Assembly: GCA_004963905.1 (NCBI GenBank)
Contig: SUGL01000024.1
Coordinates: 33,501 to 97,500 of the forward strand
Length of the DNA stretch: 64,000 bases
DNA from: Mesorhizobium sp.
GTDB taxonomy: Bacteria > Pseudomonadota > Alphaproteobacteria > Rhizobiales > Rhizobiaceae
Direction: 5' to 3'
The position numbers were made by a program, and so were the translations under genes. Below the pieces are notes generated by a model. That model was not told where the DNA came from. It worked only from the letters and a program-made list of their open reading frames with translations, and searched no databases. This document shows, piece after piece, positions 8,163-16,938 of this stretch (position 1 is its first letter; each line of letters opens with the position of its first letter).

Positions 8163-9227
8163 CTAGAGCGTTCCGGCCGCCGCCTCCGCCATGAAGGCCG
8201 GGTCGAACCGCAGCTTGACGTTTCCGGCATCGCCCAGCGTCGAGCCGTCGGGGAAGCTCATGCCGATCACGTCGACGGTGGGCGCATTGGTGCCCAGAAT
8301 GCCGTGGCTGAACAGGAAGTTGCGGACGAGATCCATCGTCTTGGGCAGTTCGGCGCCCTTGGTGAACTCGACCGCCTTGGCCGGCTCGAAGAACATCGCC
8401 GTCGATGCGAGCTGGGCATCGAAGCCGGCAAGATCGGTGCCGGACGCCTTGGCCATCTCTTCCTTGGCCGCCTTGCCTTCGGGCGTGCCGGAGGTCATCA
8501 GGGCCATCGCTTCGTACCACGCGCCGACGAGCGCCTTGCCGAGCGCCGGATTGTCCTTCAGCGTCGCGGTGTTGACGACCATCAGGTCGATGATCTCGCC
8601 GGGGATCTGCGTCGAATCGAACACCTTGTGAGCGCCCGGCATGGCGACGATCTCCGAGACCAGCGGATTCCAGGTGACGACCGAGGTGACGTCGCCGGTG
8701 CCATAGGCGGCGACCATGTCGGCATCGGAGGTGTTGACCACGGTGATGTCCTTCTCGGCGAGCCCGACCGTATCCAGCGCGCGCGCCAGCAAGTAGTGCG
8801 AGACCGAGAGCTCGACGAGGTTGACCTTCTGGCCGGCAATGTCCTTGAGCGCGGTCTTGTCCTTGAGGATGACGGCATCGTTGCCGTTGGAGAAGTCGCC
8901 GACGATCAGCGCGGTGGTGTCGACGCCGCCTCCGGCGGGGATCGACAGCGCGTCCATATTGGTCATCGAGCAACCGTCGAAGCCGCCGGCAGTGTACTGG
9001 TTGATGCTTTCGACATAATCGTTGATGCGGGTGATCTCGACGTTGATGCCGTATTTGTCGGCCCATTTCTTCATGATGCCGCTGTCGGCGAGATAGCCCC
9101 ATGGCATCCAGCCGACATAGATCGACCAGCAGATCTTGAAGTCTTTCTTGGGCGCCGCTTGCGCGGCCGGGATCAAGGGAAGGCTGAGTGACGCGGCCAG
9201 GATGATTGCAGCCAGCTTGCGAAGCAT
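8163..9227 (-). CDS. Guanidine (predicted) ABC transporter periplasmic binding protein
   Basis: A 354-residue periplasmic protein of the NMT1/SsuA-like binding-protein family. A Sec signal peptide (MLRKLAAIILAASLSLPLIP, cleavage after PAAQA) precedes the mature part, which contains Trp-rich IYVGWMPWGYL and GGFDGCSMTNMDAL, positions that commonly form the ligand pocket in this family. The ATG at 9227 has AAAGGGG upstream; earlier in-frame starts would lie inside the riboswitch leader. It is the first gene after the guanidine-I riboswitch, which is why guanidine is proposed as ligand. Close homologues are often labelled taurine or nitrate binding proteins on family similarity alone. Confidence 0.88.
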   Translation of the reverse strand: MLRKLAAIILAASLSLPLIPAAQAAPKKDFKICWSIYVGWMPWGYLADSGIMKKWADKYGINVEITRINDYVESINQYTAGGFDGCSMTNMDALSIPAGGGVDTTALIVGDFSNGNDAVILKDKTALKDIAGQKVNLVELSVSHYLLARALDTVGLAEKDITVVNTSDADMVAAYGTGDVTSVVTWNPLVSEIVAMPGAHKVFDSTQIPGEIIDLMVVNTATLKDNPALGKALVGAWYEAMALMTSGTPEGKAAKEEMAKASGTDLAGFDAQLASTAMFFEPAKAVEFTKGAELPKTMDLVRNFLFSHGILGTNAPTVDVIGMSFPDGSTLGDAGNVKLRFDPAFMAEAAAGTL

Positions 9228-9245
9228 TGCGTACCCCTTTTTGCG

Positions 9246-9264
9246 GTCCGGATTGCGTCCGGAC
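9246..9264 (-). other. Leader hairpin just upstream of the binding-protein ribosome-binding site
   Basis: A perfect 7-bp stem (GTCCGGA with TCCGGAC) and a 5-base loop lie directly before the AAAGGGG ribosome-binding site. There is no T-run after it, so it is not an intrinsic terminator. It may belong to the expression platform of the riboswitch, exposing or limiting access to the ribosome-binding site. Confidence 0.45.
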
Positions 9265-9328
9265 TTTTGTTGGGGGTTCACGGAGCGCGCATCCGGGAGA
9301 GGTTCGCGCCAGCAAACCCGTGCAGGGT

Positions 9329-9436
9329 TCTCCCGGGATTTTGGCCCGCCGTGTTCCGCCGGATGCCTCAATGCATCCCTGGCGGTTGCGTCTCTCGGAC
9401 CAGCACCGTGATAGACACGGCCGGAACCCTAGACGC
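9329..9436 (-). ncRNA. Guanidine-I riboswitch (ykkC class) aptamer
   Basis: The minus strand carries the ykkC hallmarks in order: CTAGGGTTCCGG, then CTGGTCCGAGAG, then AAAATCCCGGGAGA. The secondary structure agrees: P1 pairs GCGTCT (9431-9436) with AGACGC (9388-9393); P2 is CCGTG/CACGG around TCTAT; P3 is CCGCC/GGCGG enclosing GGATGC/GCATCC. The conserved 3' element CCGGGAGA (9329-9336) can alternatively pair perfectly with TCTCCCGG at 9293-9300, which suggests a ligand-dependent switch between two folds. Guanidine-I riboswitches normally turn genes on when guanidine is present, here the importer and hydrolase. Confidence 0.92.
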
Positions 9437-9454
9437 TCTGCACGCCGGTCACGA

Positions 9455-9471
9455 AGCAAGGGCCATGCCAA
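9455..9471 (-). promoter_or_regulatory. Sigma-54 (RpoN) -24/-12 promoter of the guanidine operon
   Basis: The minus strand reads TTGGCATGGCCCTTGCT, which matches the RpoN consensus YTGGCACGRNNNTTGCW at all positions but one (C to T). The invariant GG and GC are separated by exactly ten bases. The expected start site, about 12 bases downstream near 9444, falls just ahead of the riboswitch P1 helix. This implies nitrogen control through an enhancer protein such as NtrC; I did not find a clear NtrC palindrome upstream. Confidence 0.7.
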
Positions 9472-9701
9472 TCTGAAAAGCACCGGCCCGAGGCTGTTTT
9501 CCCGGGTTCCGAAGCCGACCGCGGCATGCCTATGGCGCAAAAATCATCGCAGCGCCGCCGAAATAAGCAGTATCGTGTCGTGCGACCGTCTCGGATGCTG
9601 CATGGGCCGCGCCTTTTTCGCGAAACTTGAAAGGCGCGGCGGTCGTCGCAAACTTTCGTGATTTTCCGGTACTTTGGCTTGGACATTATTTCGCCGGCCA
9701 C

Positions 9702-9727
9702 GTAACAAACCGGGGCCGAGACGCGAA
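9702..9727 (+). promoter_or_regulatory. ECF16-type promoter, probable autoregulation of the sigma gene
   Basis: GTAACA at 9702-9707 and CGAA at 9724-9727 are separated by 16 bases. The Caulobacter SigF motif is, as I recall, GTAACC-N16-CGAA, so there is one mismatch. It lies 20 bases before the proposed GTG start of the sigma factor gene, as expected for an autoregulated ECF operon. Confidence 0.55.
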
Positions 9728-9746
9728 CATCGGGGGTAAACTTCTT

Positions 9747-10283
9747 GTGACCGGCAAGGACGAAGCCGAACTTTCCCGGCTGCTCAGGGCCGCGATCGCG
9801 GGAGACGAAAGGGCTTATGCCGACTTTCTGCACCGGATAGCCGCTCTCGTTCGCGGCTTCGTCCGGCGCAAGATCGTTCAGGGCGGGGTCGACCCCGAGG
9901 ATGTCGTGCAGGAAACCTTGCTGGCCATTCATGTGAAACGGCATACCTGGCGCGAGGACGCTCCGGTCCTGCCGTGGGTCTACGCGATCGCCCGCTTCAA
10001 GCTGATCGATGCCTTCCGCAGGCGGGGCCGGCGCATCGAGGTCGAGATCGACGAGATCGCCGAGACCTTCGCCGAGCCGGAGGCGGAGACGGTCAGCGAG
10101 CGCGACATAAACCGGGCGCTCGACGGCCTGCCGCCTTCGCAGCGCTCGGTGGTTTCCTCGATCTCGGTCGACGGCCACTCGATCGGGGAAACGGCGGCCA
10201 AGCTAGGCATCAGCGAGACCGCGGTGCGCGTTTCGCTGCATCGCGGCCTTGCCGCGATCGCCAAAAGGTTCGGACGACAATGA
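9747..10283 (+). CDS. ECF-family RNA polymerase sigma factor
   Basis: A 178-residue sigma-70 family protein with only regions 2 and 4. Region 2 runs from about ERAYADFLHRIAALV to VLPWVYAIARFKLIDAFRR, including DPEDVVQETLL; region 4 is LPPSQRSVV followed by a helix-turn-helix SIGETAAKLGISETAVRVSL. I start it at GTG 9747, which follows GGGGGT and begins at the conserved N-terminus; the frame is open 120 bases further upstream. The next gene encodes its likely anti-sigma factor one base after the stop codon. The pairing points to the ECF16-like SigF group that responds to metal and oxidative stress in Caulobacter. Confidence 0.85.
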   Translation: MTGKDEAELSRLLRAAIAGDERAYADFLHRIAALVRGFVRRKIVQGGVDPEDVVQETLLAIHVKRHTWREDAPVLPWVYAIARFKLIDAFRRRGRRIEVEIDEIAETFAEPEAETVSERDINRALDGLPPSQRSVVSSISVDGHSIGETAAKLGISETAVRVSLHRGLAAIAKRFGRQ

Positions 10284-10284
10284 C

Positions 10285-10923
10285 ATGAGAACCGAGGATC
10301 TCATCAAGGCGCTGGACGCCGATGCCCGCAACAAGGCGATGCCGCTCGGCAGGGCCTGGTGGCTGGCCGTCGGCGTGGCGGTGGCGGTCGCGGCGGCGGT
10401 CTTTTTCATGACCATCGGCCCACGCCCGGACATCATGCCGGCCATGCATACGATGCGCTTCATGTCGAAGTTCGTCTTCACCCTGGCGCTCACCGCCAGT
10501 GCCTTCGCCCTGATCCGGGCGCTGTCGACGCCCGGTGCGGCGAGCAGGCGGGCAAAGCTCTGGATGGCCGCCGCCCCCGTGCTCGTCGTGATCGCGGTGA
10601 TCCTGGAGCTTTTCGTCGTGCCCGAGGCCGAATGGGGCAGGCGGCTCGTGGGCTCCAACTGGATGATCTGCATGAGCTTCATCCCGCTGATCGGCATCGG
10701 CCCCCTGGCGATCTTCCTCGGCATGCTGCGCTACGGCGCCCCGACCCGGCCGGTGCTGGCCGGCGCGGTCGCGGGCCTTTTGGCGGGCGGATTGGCGGCG
10801 ACCTTCTATGCCGCGCATTGCTTCGACGATTCGCCGCTGTTCGTCGCCACCTGGTACACGATTGCGATCGCCTTCCTCACCGCGCTCGGCGCGCTAGGCG
10901 GGCGGTTTTTCGTCCGCTGGTAG
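10285..10923 (+). CDS. nrsF: NrsF-type membrane anti-sigma factor (DUF1109)
   Basis: A 212-residue protein with a short cytoplasmic N-terminus (MRTEDLIKALDADA) and six predicted membrane segments, the layout of the DUF1109 / NrsF family that holds ECF sigma factors at the membrane. Two cysteines in conserved-looking positions, MICMSF near residue 131 and AAHCFDD near residue 181, correspond to those needed for stress sensing in Caulobacter NrsF. It starts one base after the sigma factor stop codon, so the two are co-translated. Start codon ATG 10285 was chosen over an earlier in-frame ATG inside the sigma gene. Confidence 0.8.
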   Translation: MRTEDLIKALDADARNKAMPLGRAWWLAVGVAVAVAAAVFFMTIGPRPDIMPAMHTMRFMSKFVFTLALTASAFALIRALSTPGAASRRAKLWMAAAPVLVVIAVILELFVVPEAEWGRRLVGSNWMICMSFIPLIGIGPLAIFLGMLRYGAPTRPVLAGAVAGLLAGGLAATFYAAHCFDDSPLFVATWYTIAIAFLTALGALGGRFFVRW

Positions 10924-10947
10924 GGTTGCACACCGATCCTTAATCAT

Positions 10948-10967
10948 ACCGGCAATTGTTTGCCGGT
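10948..10967 (+). terminator. Hairpin after the sigma/anti-sigma pair
   Basis: ACCGGCAA and TTGCCGGT form a perfect 8-bp stem with loop TTGT, 25 bases after the anti-sigma stop codon. Only a weak TAT follows, so it is a possible rather than certain terminator. Confidence 0.45.
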
Positions 10968-11046
10968 TATCGGAGTGGCCGCCGCCGCTCACGCAACCAT
11001 TCCTTAAAATCGATCCGCCAGGGTTGCGGCAACGCGCGGCGGCGCA

Positions 11047-13026
11047 TTGGGTGGGATCGCATTTGTGGCGTGGTTGAGTTGGAAAGGTCCGCGGGCCGGC
11101 AAGCGCGCCGCGCCCGTCTTGATGGCAGCGGGGCTCGTTGCCCTGACTGCATCGATCCTGTTGCCGGCGCTGGAACTCGGCTCGGACGCGCTGAAGGTCT
11201 GCCTGCAGATATCCGTCGCCGTCACGGCCGTCACGCTGTTTGTCTCGGCGCTGTTCATCCGCAAGATCATCGATGACCGCCGGCAGATTGCCGAGAGCGA
11301 GCAACGCTTCCGCCGGGCCATGGAGGATTCGGCGATCGGCGTCGCCATTGTCGGCCTCGATGGCCGCATCGTTCAGGCCAATCCCGCCTTCGCCGACATG
11401 CTCGGATACACCCGCGCGGAAATCGAGGCGCTGACTTTCTTCCAGATCACGCATCCCGACGATCTGCAGATCGGCCGTGAGACGATGATGAGCTTGAAGG
11501 AAGGCAAGATCCATTCTTTCCATTTCGAAAAACGCTATCTGCGCAAGGACGGCACCCCGGTGTGGGCGCAGCTTGCCGGCTCGGTCATCCGCGAAGAGGA
11601 GACGGGCCGCCCCCTCTATCTCGTGTCGCAGATCGAGGACATCGATGCGCGCAAGCAGGCCGAAGCGCGCATCGCAGAGGCGGAGACGCGTTGGAATTTC
11701 GCGCTGACCAGCGCCGGACAGGGCGTCTGGAGCCTGGATATGCGCAAGGGCGGCACGACCTATTCCGAAACCTGGGTGAGGATGCTGGGTTATGCCGATG
11801 GCGAGCTCGACGGCGACCCCGACCGCTGGCTGACGATGATCCACCCGGACGACCGCGAGCTTGTCGCCGAGGCGGATCGGGCGCACCTTGCCGGCGAGAC
11901 GCCTTTCTTCGAGGCCGAGTTCCGGATGCGCCACAAGGACGGCCGCTGGGTCTGGATCCTCGATCGCGGCAAGGCGATCGAACGCGACGGCGAGGGCCGG
12001 CTGATACGCGCCATCGGCAGCTTGACCGACATCACCCAGCGCAAGGAAGCCGAAGAACGCCTCAAGGTTTCGGCGGCGATGCTGGCCGACGAAAAGGAAC
12101 GGCTCAGGGTGACGCTGCAGTCGATCGGCGACGCGGTCATCTGCACCGACGCCGCCAATCGCGTCACCTTCATGAACCCGGTCGCCGAAAAACTGACCGG
12201 CGTTGCCGCCAGCGAGGCGCTGGGCAGGGTGCTTGGCCATGTCTATTGGCCGGTCGACGAGGAAACCGGGCAGAGGATCGGCTTGACGCGACCTTCGGCA
12301 GCCGATCGCCATGACAGCGACCAGAATACCCGCGCCGTTCTCATCCGGCGCGATGAAACTCGCTGCAGCATCCGCCAGGTCGTGTCGCCGATCATGAACG
12401 ACCGCAACGATTTCTGCGGACTGGTCATCGTCTTCCAGGATTTCACCGATGCGCGCGCCCTGCAGCGACAGCTGGCCTACGCCGCAGCCCACGACGCGCT
12501 GACCGGGCTCGCCAACCGCTCGAGCTTCATCCGCACGATGGAGGAGCTGGTCGATCAGTGCCGGCTCGATGGCGGCGAGCACCAGTTCATGTTCGTCGAC
12601 CTCGATCATTTCAAGGCGGTCAACGACACCGGCGGTCACGCGGCGGGCGACGTGCTGCTGAAGCGCGTGGCCGATGCGATCCGCAACGTGCTTGGGCCCG
12701 AGGACATCGTCGCCCGTCTCGGCGGCGATGAGTTCGCGGTCGTTCTGAGGTCAGGCGCGCCGGCGCGGGCGGCGATCGCGGCGCGCTCCATCATCGATGC
12801 TATCCGCAACCTGAACTTCAGCTGGGACGGCCGTGCGCATTCGATCGGCGCCAGCATCGGGCTCGCACCGATCCGCGCCGGCTGCGGCGAGGTGGACGAG
12901 ATCATCGCCCGTGCCGACACTGCCTGCTATGCCGCAAAGGCGGCCGGCCGCGGCTGCGTTTCGGCAGCACCGGAAGAAGTCTCGAAGGCCGGGGCGACGC
13001 CTATACCGCTTGCCGCGGCATCCTGA
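11047..13026 (+). CDS. Membrane-anchored PAS-PAS-PAS-GGDEF protein, probable diguanylate cyclase
   Basis: A protein of about 659 residues predicted to make cyclic di-GMP in response to a signal sensed by PAS domains. Two membrane segments lie within the first 72 residues, followed by three PAS domains (about 85-205, 215-335, 340-475; the first two with PAC-like repeats) and a C-terminal GGDEF domain with an intact active-site RLGGDEF at 557-563. The upstream RxxD inhibitory site is absent, so product feedback through the canonical I-site is not expected. There is no EAL domain. The start is uncertain: TTG 11047 is the first start codon in the open frame; a later ATG at 11122 would remove the first membrane segment. 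Confidence 0.85.
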   Translation: MGGIAFVAWLSWKGPRAGKRAAPVLMAAGLVALTASILLPALELGSDALKVCLQISVAVTAVTLFVSALFIRKIIDDRRQIAESEQRFRRAMEDSAIGVAIVGLDGRIVQANPAFADMLGYTRAEIEALTFFQITHPDDLQIGRETMMSLKEGKIHSFHFEKRYLRKDGTPVWAQLAGSVIREEETGRPLYLVSQIEDIDARKQAEARIAEAETRWNFALTSAGQGVWSLDMRKGGTTYSETWVRMLGYADGELDGDPDRWLTMIHPDDRELVAEADRAHLAGETPFFEAEFRMRHKDGRWVWILDRGKAIERDGEGRLIRAIGSLTDITQRKEAEERLKVSAAMLADEKERLRVTLQSIGDAVICTDAANRVTFMNPVAEKLTGVAASEALGRVLGHVYWPVDEETGQRIGLTRPSAADRHDSDQNTRAVLIRRDETRCSIRQVVSPIMNDRNDFCGLVIVFQDFTDARALQRQLAYAAAHDALTGLANRSSFIRTMEELVDQCRLDGGEHQFMFVDLDHFKAVNDTGGHAAGDVLLKRVADAIRNVLGPEDIVARLGGDEFAVVLRSGAPARAAIAARSIIDAIRNLNFSWDGRAHSIGASIGLAPIRAGCGEVDEIIARADTACYAAKAAGRGCVSAAPEEVSKAGATPIPLAAAS

Positions 13027-13058
13027 ACGCCGCGCGGGAGGGCGTTCAATCGCTGGGT

Positions 13059-13937
<879 letters not shown>

Positions 13938-14019
13938 ACCTACCCCATCCCGTCTGGAGCGCTTTCCGCTTCTTCGAAGCACGGAAACGCTCCTATCTCT
14001 TTGTTTGTCGCAACTCCGA

Positions 14020-14050
14020 AAGCCGCTACGCACTTTTCCTGGAATTGCCT
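14020..14050. repeat. Rhizobial intergenic mosaic element (partial)
   Basis: The core CGCACTTTTCCTGGAATTGC type sequence matches copies near 24.7, 39.7 and 42.4 kb. Such elements (RIME/ABC type) are dispersed in intergenic DNA of Rhizobiales. It sits between the hbdA start and the etfA terminator. Confidence 0.6.
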
Positions 14051-14085
14051 GAGCCTTAAGCGGCCTGCTTTTTGTGCAGTGCAAA

Positions 14086-14123
14086 CTAAAAGGGCGGGGC
14101 GACTTCGTCTACCCCACCCTTTG
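14086..14123 (-). terminator. Intrinsic terminator after etfA
   Basis: On the minus strand AAAGGGTGGGG pairs with CCCCGCCCTTT over 11 bases (one G.U pair) around a 13-base loop, followed by a short T-run. It begins 28 bases after the etfA stop codon. Confidence 0.75.
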
Positions 14124-14150
14124 GATTTTAATATGCCTAAGCAGAAGGCG

Positions 14151-15080
14151 TCAAAGCGCCTTTTGCAGCGCCGGCAAGATGACGAAGAGATCGCCGACGA
14201 GGCCGTAGTCGGCAACCTGGAAGATCGGCGCCTCCTCGTCCTTGTTGATGGCGACGATGACCTTCGAATCCTTCATGCCGGCAAGGTGCTGGATGGCGCC
14301 GGAGATGCCGACGGCGATGTAGAGGTCGGGAGCGACCACCTTGCCGGTCTGGCCGACCTGCCAGTCGTTCGGCGCATAGCCGGCGTCGACCGCCGCGCGG
14401 GACGCGCCAACGGCGGCGCCGAGCTTATCGGCGACGGGCAGGATGACTTCCTGGAACTTCTCCGACGAGCCCAGCGCACGGCCGCCAGAGATGATGATCT
14501 TGGCCGAGGTCAGCTCCGGACGGTCGTTCTCGGAGAGCTTGTTCTCGACGAAGGAGGAGAGGCCGGGGTTGGCCGCGGCGCCGACCGTCTCCACCGAGGC
14601 CGAACCACCCTCGGGCGCGGCCGAGAAGGAAGCGGTGCGGACCGTGATCACCTTCTTGGCGTCGGTCGACTGTACCGTCTGGATGGCGTTGCCGGCATAG
14701 ATAGGCCGCTTGAAGGTGTCGGGCGAGACCACCTCGATGATCTCGGACACCTGCGCGACGTCGAGCAGGGCCGCGACGCGCGGCGCGACGTTCTTGCCGG
14801 CCGACGTGGCTGGCGCGACGATCGCGTTGTAAGAGCCGGCGAGCGACACAACAAGCGCGGCCAAGGGCTCGGCGAGACGCTCGGAGAGCTCGTCGGCTTC
14901 GGCCAGCAGCACTTTGCGAACACCTTTCAGCTTGGCGGCGGCGTCAGCGGCGGCCTTGGCGCCCTTGCCGGCAACCAGCACGTCGACGTCCGAGCCGATC
15001 TGGAGGGCGGCCGACAGCGCCTTGGCGGTCTGGTCGGAAAGGGTTGCGTTGTCGTGTTCGGCGATGAGGAGAATTGCCAT
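14151..15080 (-). CDS. etfA: Electron transfer flavoprotein alpha subunit
   Basis: The 309-residue alpha subunit of the FAD-containing electron transfer flavoprotein, which carries electrons from acyl-CoA and other dehydrogenases to ETF-quinone oxidoreductase. The N-terminal half is the ETF alpha/beta domain; the C-terminal FAD domain is recognised by [30 protein letters not shown] and [13 protein letters not shown] (about residues 200-285). It starts 24 bases after the etfB stop codon, so the two subunits are co-transcribed. It is followed by a strong terminator, although hbdA continues on the same strand beyond it. Confidence 0.95.
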   Translation of the reverse strand: MAILLIAEHDNATLSDQTAKALSAALQIGSDVDVLVAGKGAKAAADAAAKLKGVRKVLLAEADELSERLAEPLAALVVSLAGSYNAIVAPATSAGKNVAPRVAALLDVAQVSEIIEVVSPDTFKRPIYAGNAIQTVQSTDAKKVITVRTASFSAAPEGGSASVETVGAAANPGLSSFVENKLSENDRPELTSAKIIISGGRALGSSEKFQEVILPVADKLGAAVGASRAAVDAGYAPNDWQVGQTGKVVAPDLYIAVGISGAIQHLAGMKDSKVIVAINKDEEAPIFQVADYGLVGDLFVILPALQKAL

Positions 15081-15104
15081 TTTCCTGTTCCTTTCCTGAC
15101 CGCT

Positions 15105-15854
15105 TCAGAGCACGCCGGCTTCGTTCTTGAGCTTCTCGACGAGCTCGGCGACGCTCTTGACCTTGACGCCCGCCTTGCGGCCGCCCGGCTCCTCGGTCTT
15201 GATGACCTTGAGACGCGGCTTGACGTCGGCGCCGTAGTCGGCCGGGCTCTTCTCGTCGAGCGGCTTCTTCTTGGCCTTCATGATGTTGGGCAGCGAGGCG
15301 TAGCGCGGCTGGTTGAGGCGAAGGTCGGCGGTGACGATCGCAGGCATCTTCAGTTCCACCGTCTGCAGGCCGCCGTCGACCTCGCGCGTCACCTTGGCAT
15401 GATCGCCGGCGAGCTCGATTTTGGAGGCGAAGGTGCCCTGGGCCCAGCCGAGAAGCGCCGCCAGCATCTGACCGGTCTGATTGCTGTCGTCATCGATCGC
15501 CTGCTTGCCGAGGATGACGAGGCCGGGCTTCTCGGCTTCGACCACGCCCTTCAGCACCTTGGCGACGCCGAGCGGCTCGGTCTGCTCGTCGGTCTTGACC
15601 AGGATGGCACGGTCGGCGCCCATGGCGAGCGCGGTGCGGAGCGTCTCCTGCGCCTGCTGCGGACCGATCGAAACGACGATGATCTCTTCCGCCTTGCCGG
15701 CTTCCTTGATGCGGATCGCTTCCTCGACCGCGATCTCGTCGAACGGGTTCATCGCCATCTTGACGTTGGCGAGCTCGACGCCAAGTCCGTCGGCCTTGAC
15801 CCGGACCTTGACGTTCGCATCCACAACCCGCTTCACGGGCACAAGGATCTTCAT
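15105..15854 (-). CDS. etfB: Electron transfer flavoprotein beta subunit
   Basis: The 249-residue AMP-binding beta subunit of electron transfer flavoprotein. The family signature is seen in [13 protein letters not shown] at the N-terminus, [17 protein letters not shown] (about residues 36-52) and [18 protein letters not shown] (about 118-135), with the recognition-loop region around [20 protein letters not shown] near the C-terminus. The start ATG at 15854 follows AGGAGAGGTGAC. It forms the heterodimer with the adjacent alpha subunit. Confidence 0.95.
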   Translation of the reverse strand: MKILVPVKRVVDANVKVRVKADGLGVELANVKMAMNPFDEIAVEEAIRIKEAGKAEEIIVVSIGPQQAQETLRTALAMGADRAILVKTDEQTEPLGVAKVLKGVVEAEKPGLVILGKQAIDDDSNQTGQMLAALLGWAQGTFASKIELAGDHAKVTREVDGGLQTVELKMPAIVTADLRLNQPRYASLPNIMKAKKKPLDEKSPADYGADVKPRLKVIKTEEPGGRKAGVKVKSVAELVEKLKNEAGVL

Positions 15855-15990
15855 TTTCTTGTCACCTCTCCTGAGATAGTCGGGCGCGCTATAGCAGTGT
15901 GCGCCTTGTCAGAGTTGTCGAAAGCCGACATTCCGGGCGGAATTCTGGCCTTCGACCGCCAAGAACCTTTTCCACCCCGATCTTTCGATT

Positions 15991-16037
15991 GTGCATCATC
16001 TTTTCCGAAAACCGGTTCCCACTTTTCGGGATCGTGC
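15991..16037. repeat. Rhizobial intergenic mosaic element, second type
   Basis: The stretch TGCATCATCTTTTCCGAAAA followed by CCGGTTCCCACTTTTCGGGA is an imperfect palindrome of the kind widespread between genes in Rhizobiales. The 250-base gap between rhomboid and etfB holds this element and the etfB promoter; I see no gene in it. Confidence 0.6.
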
Positions 16038-16103
16038 CCGGGGTGGCGTTTCCGTAGTGGCGGCAATCCGGCGCGTCAATATGCACGACGCACTCAAATC
16101 GGT

Positions 16104-16913
16104 TCAGTCCCGAGGCGACGCAGCGCCGCGGCCCCATTGCGGCGCCGGCTGCGCCGGGGTTTCGGGTGTTGCCCCTGACTCCGTCGGAACGGGCACCTGC
16201 TGGACATTCGGCGTGGGGTCCGGCTCGCCGTCGGCGCCGGCAAGCAGCGGCACGCCGCGGCTGCGCAGCACCAGAACAAGAACGGAGCCGGCGACGATGC
16301 CGCCGATATGGCAGGCCCAGGAAATCTGGTCCTCGCCGCCGGCGGCAAACATCACGATCTGGAACAGTATCCAGAGGATGAGCGGGATGAAGGCGGGGAT
16401 GCGCAGGGGAATGCGCGCAAAGGCCAATACCCAGACCTTAACCCGCGGATAGAGGATCAGATAGGCGGCGACCACGCCGGCGATGGCGCCGGAGGCACCG
16501 ATCAGCGGAACCTGCGAATCCCAGCCAACCAACCCTTGAACGAAAGCGCCCGCCGCCGCACAAGCGAGGTAGAAGATCAGGTAGCGGATATGGCCGAGCG
16601 CGTCCTCGACATTGTCGCCGAACACCCACAGGAACAGCATGTTGCCGCCGAGGTGGAAGATGTCGGCATGCAGGAAGGAATAGGTGAGATAGCTGAGGCT
16701 TTCGGGAATGACGACGAATTCGGGCGACAGCTCGACCTTGTCGTGGACCACCGAAGGGATGAAGCCGAGGCCAAGCACCGCGGCGTTGGTGAAGTTTTCG
16801 CCGCCGAGCGTAGTCGCGAAATAAACCAGCGCGTTCACGACGATCAGGCCGATCGTCACATATTGCAGCCGGATGTGGCGCAGCCTGTTGGTGTCATAGA
16901 GCGGGATGAACAT
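16104..16913 (-). CDS. Rhomboid family intramembrane serine protease
   Basis: A 269-residue rhomboid-like protease of the inner membrane that would cleave membrane proteins within or near their transmembrane segments. Six or so membrane segments are predicted. Hallmarks are HADIFHLGGNMLFLWVFGDN (residues 82-101), the nucleophile Ser141 in GASG, and His202 in ACHIGG as the catalytic partner. A proline- and alanine-rich tail of about 45 residues follows the last membrane segment. The ATG at 16913 is preceded by GGGAGGGTCC. It follows the adenosyltransferase gene with a 25-base gap; substrates are unknown. Confidence 0.9.
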   Translation of the reverse strand: MFIPLYDTNRLRHIRLQYVTIGLIVVNALVYFATTLGGENFTNAAVLGLGFIPSVVHDKVELSPEFVVIPESLSYLTYSFLHADIFHLGGNMLFLWVFGDNVEDALGHIRYLIFYLACAAAGAFVQGLVGWDSQVPLIGASGAIAGVVAAYLILYPRVKVWVLAFARIPLRIPAFIPLILWILFQIVMFAAGGEDQISWACHIGGIVAGSVLVLVLRSRGVPLLAGADGEPDPTPNVQQVPVPTESGATPETPAQPAPQWGRGAASPRD

Positions 16914-16938
16914 AGGACCCTCCCGCCATACCCGATTG

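Noticed and set aside
9246-9264. Hairpin before the binding-protein gene as an intrinsic terminator
   Set aside because: No T-run follows; a purine-rich ribosome-binding site does.
7249-9540. 763-codon frame running through the guanidine permease and the binding-protein gene
   Set aside because: Only the last 300 codons are permease; the rest is the binding-protein gene and riboswitch read in the wrong frame.
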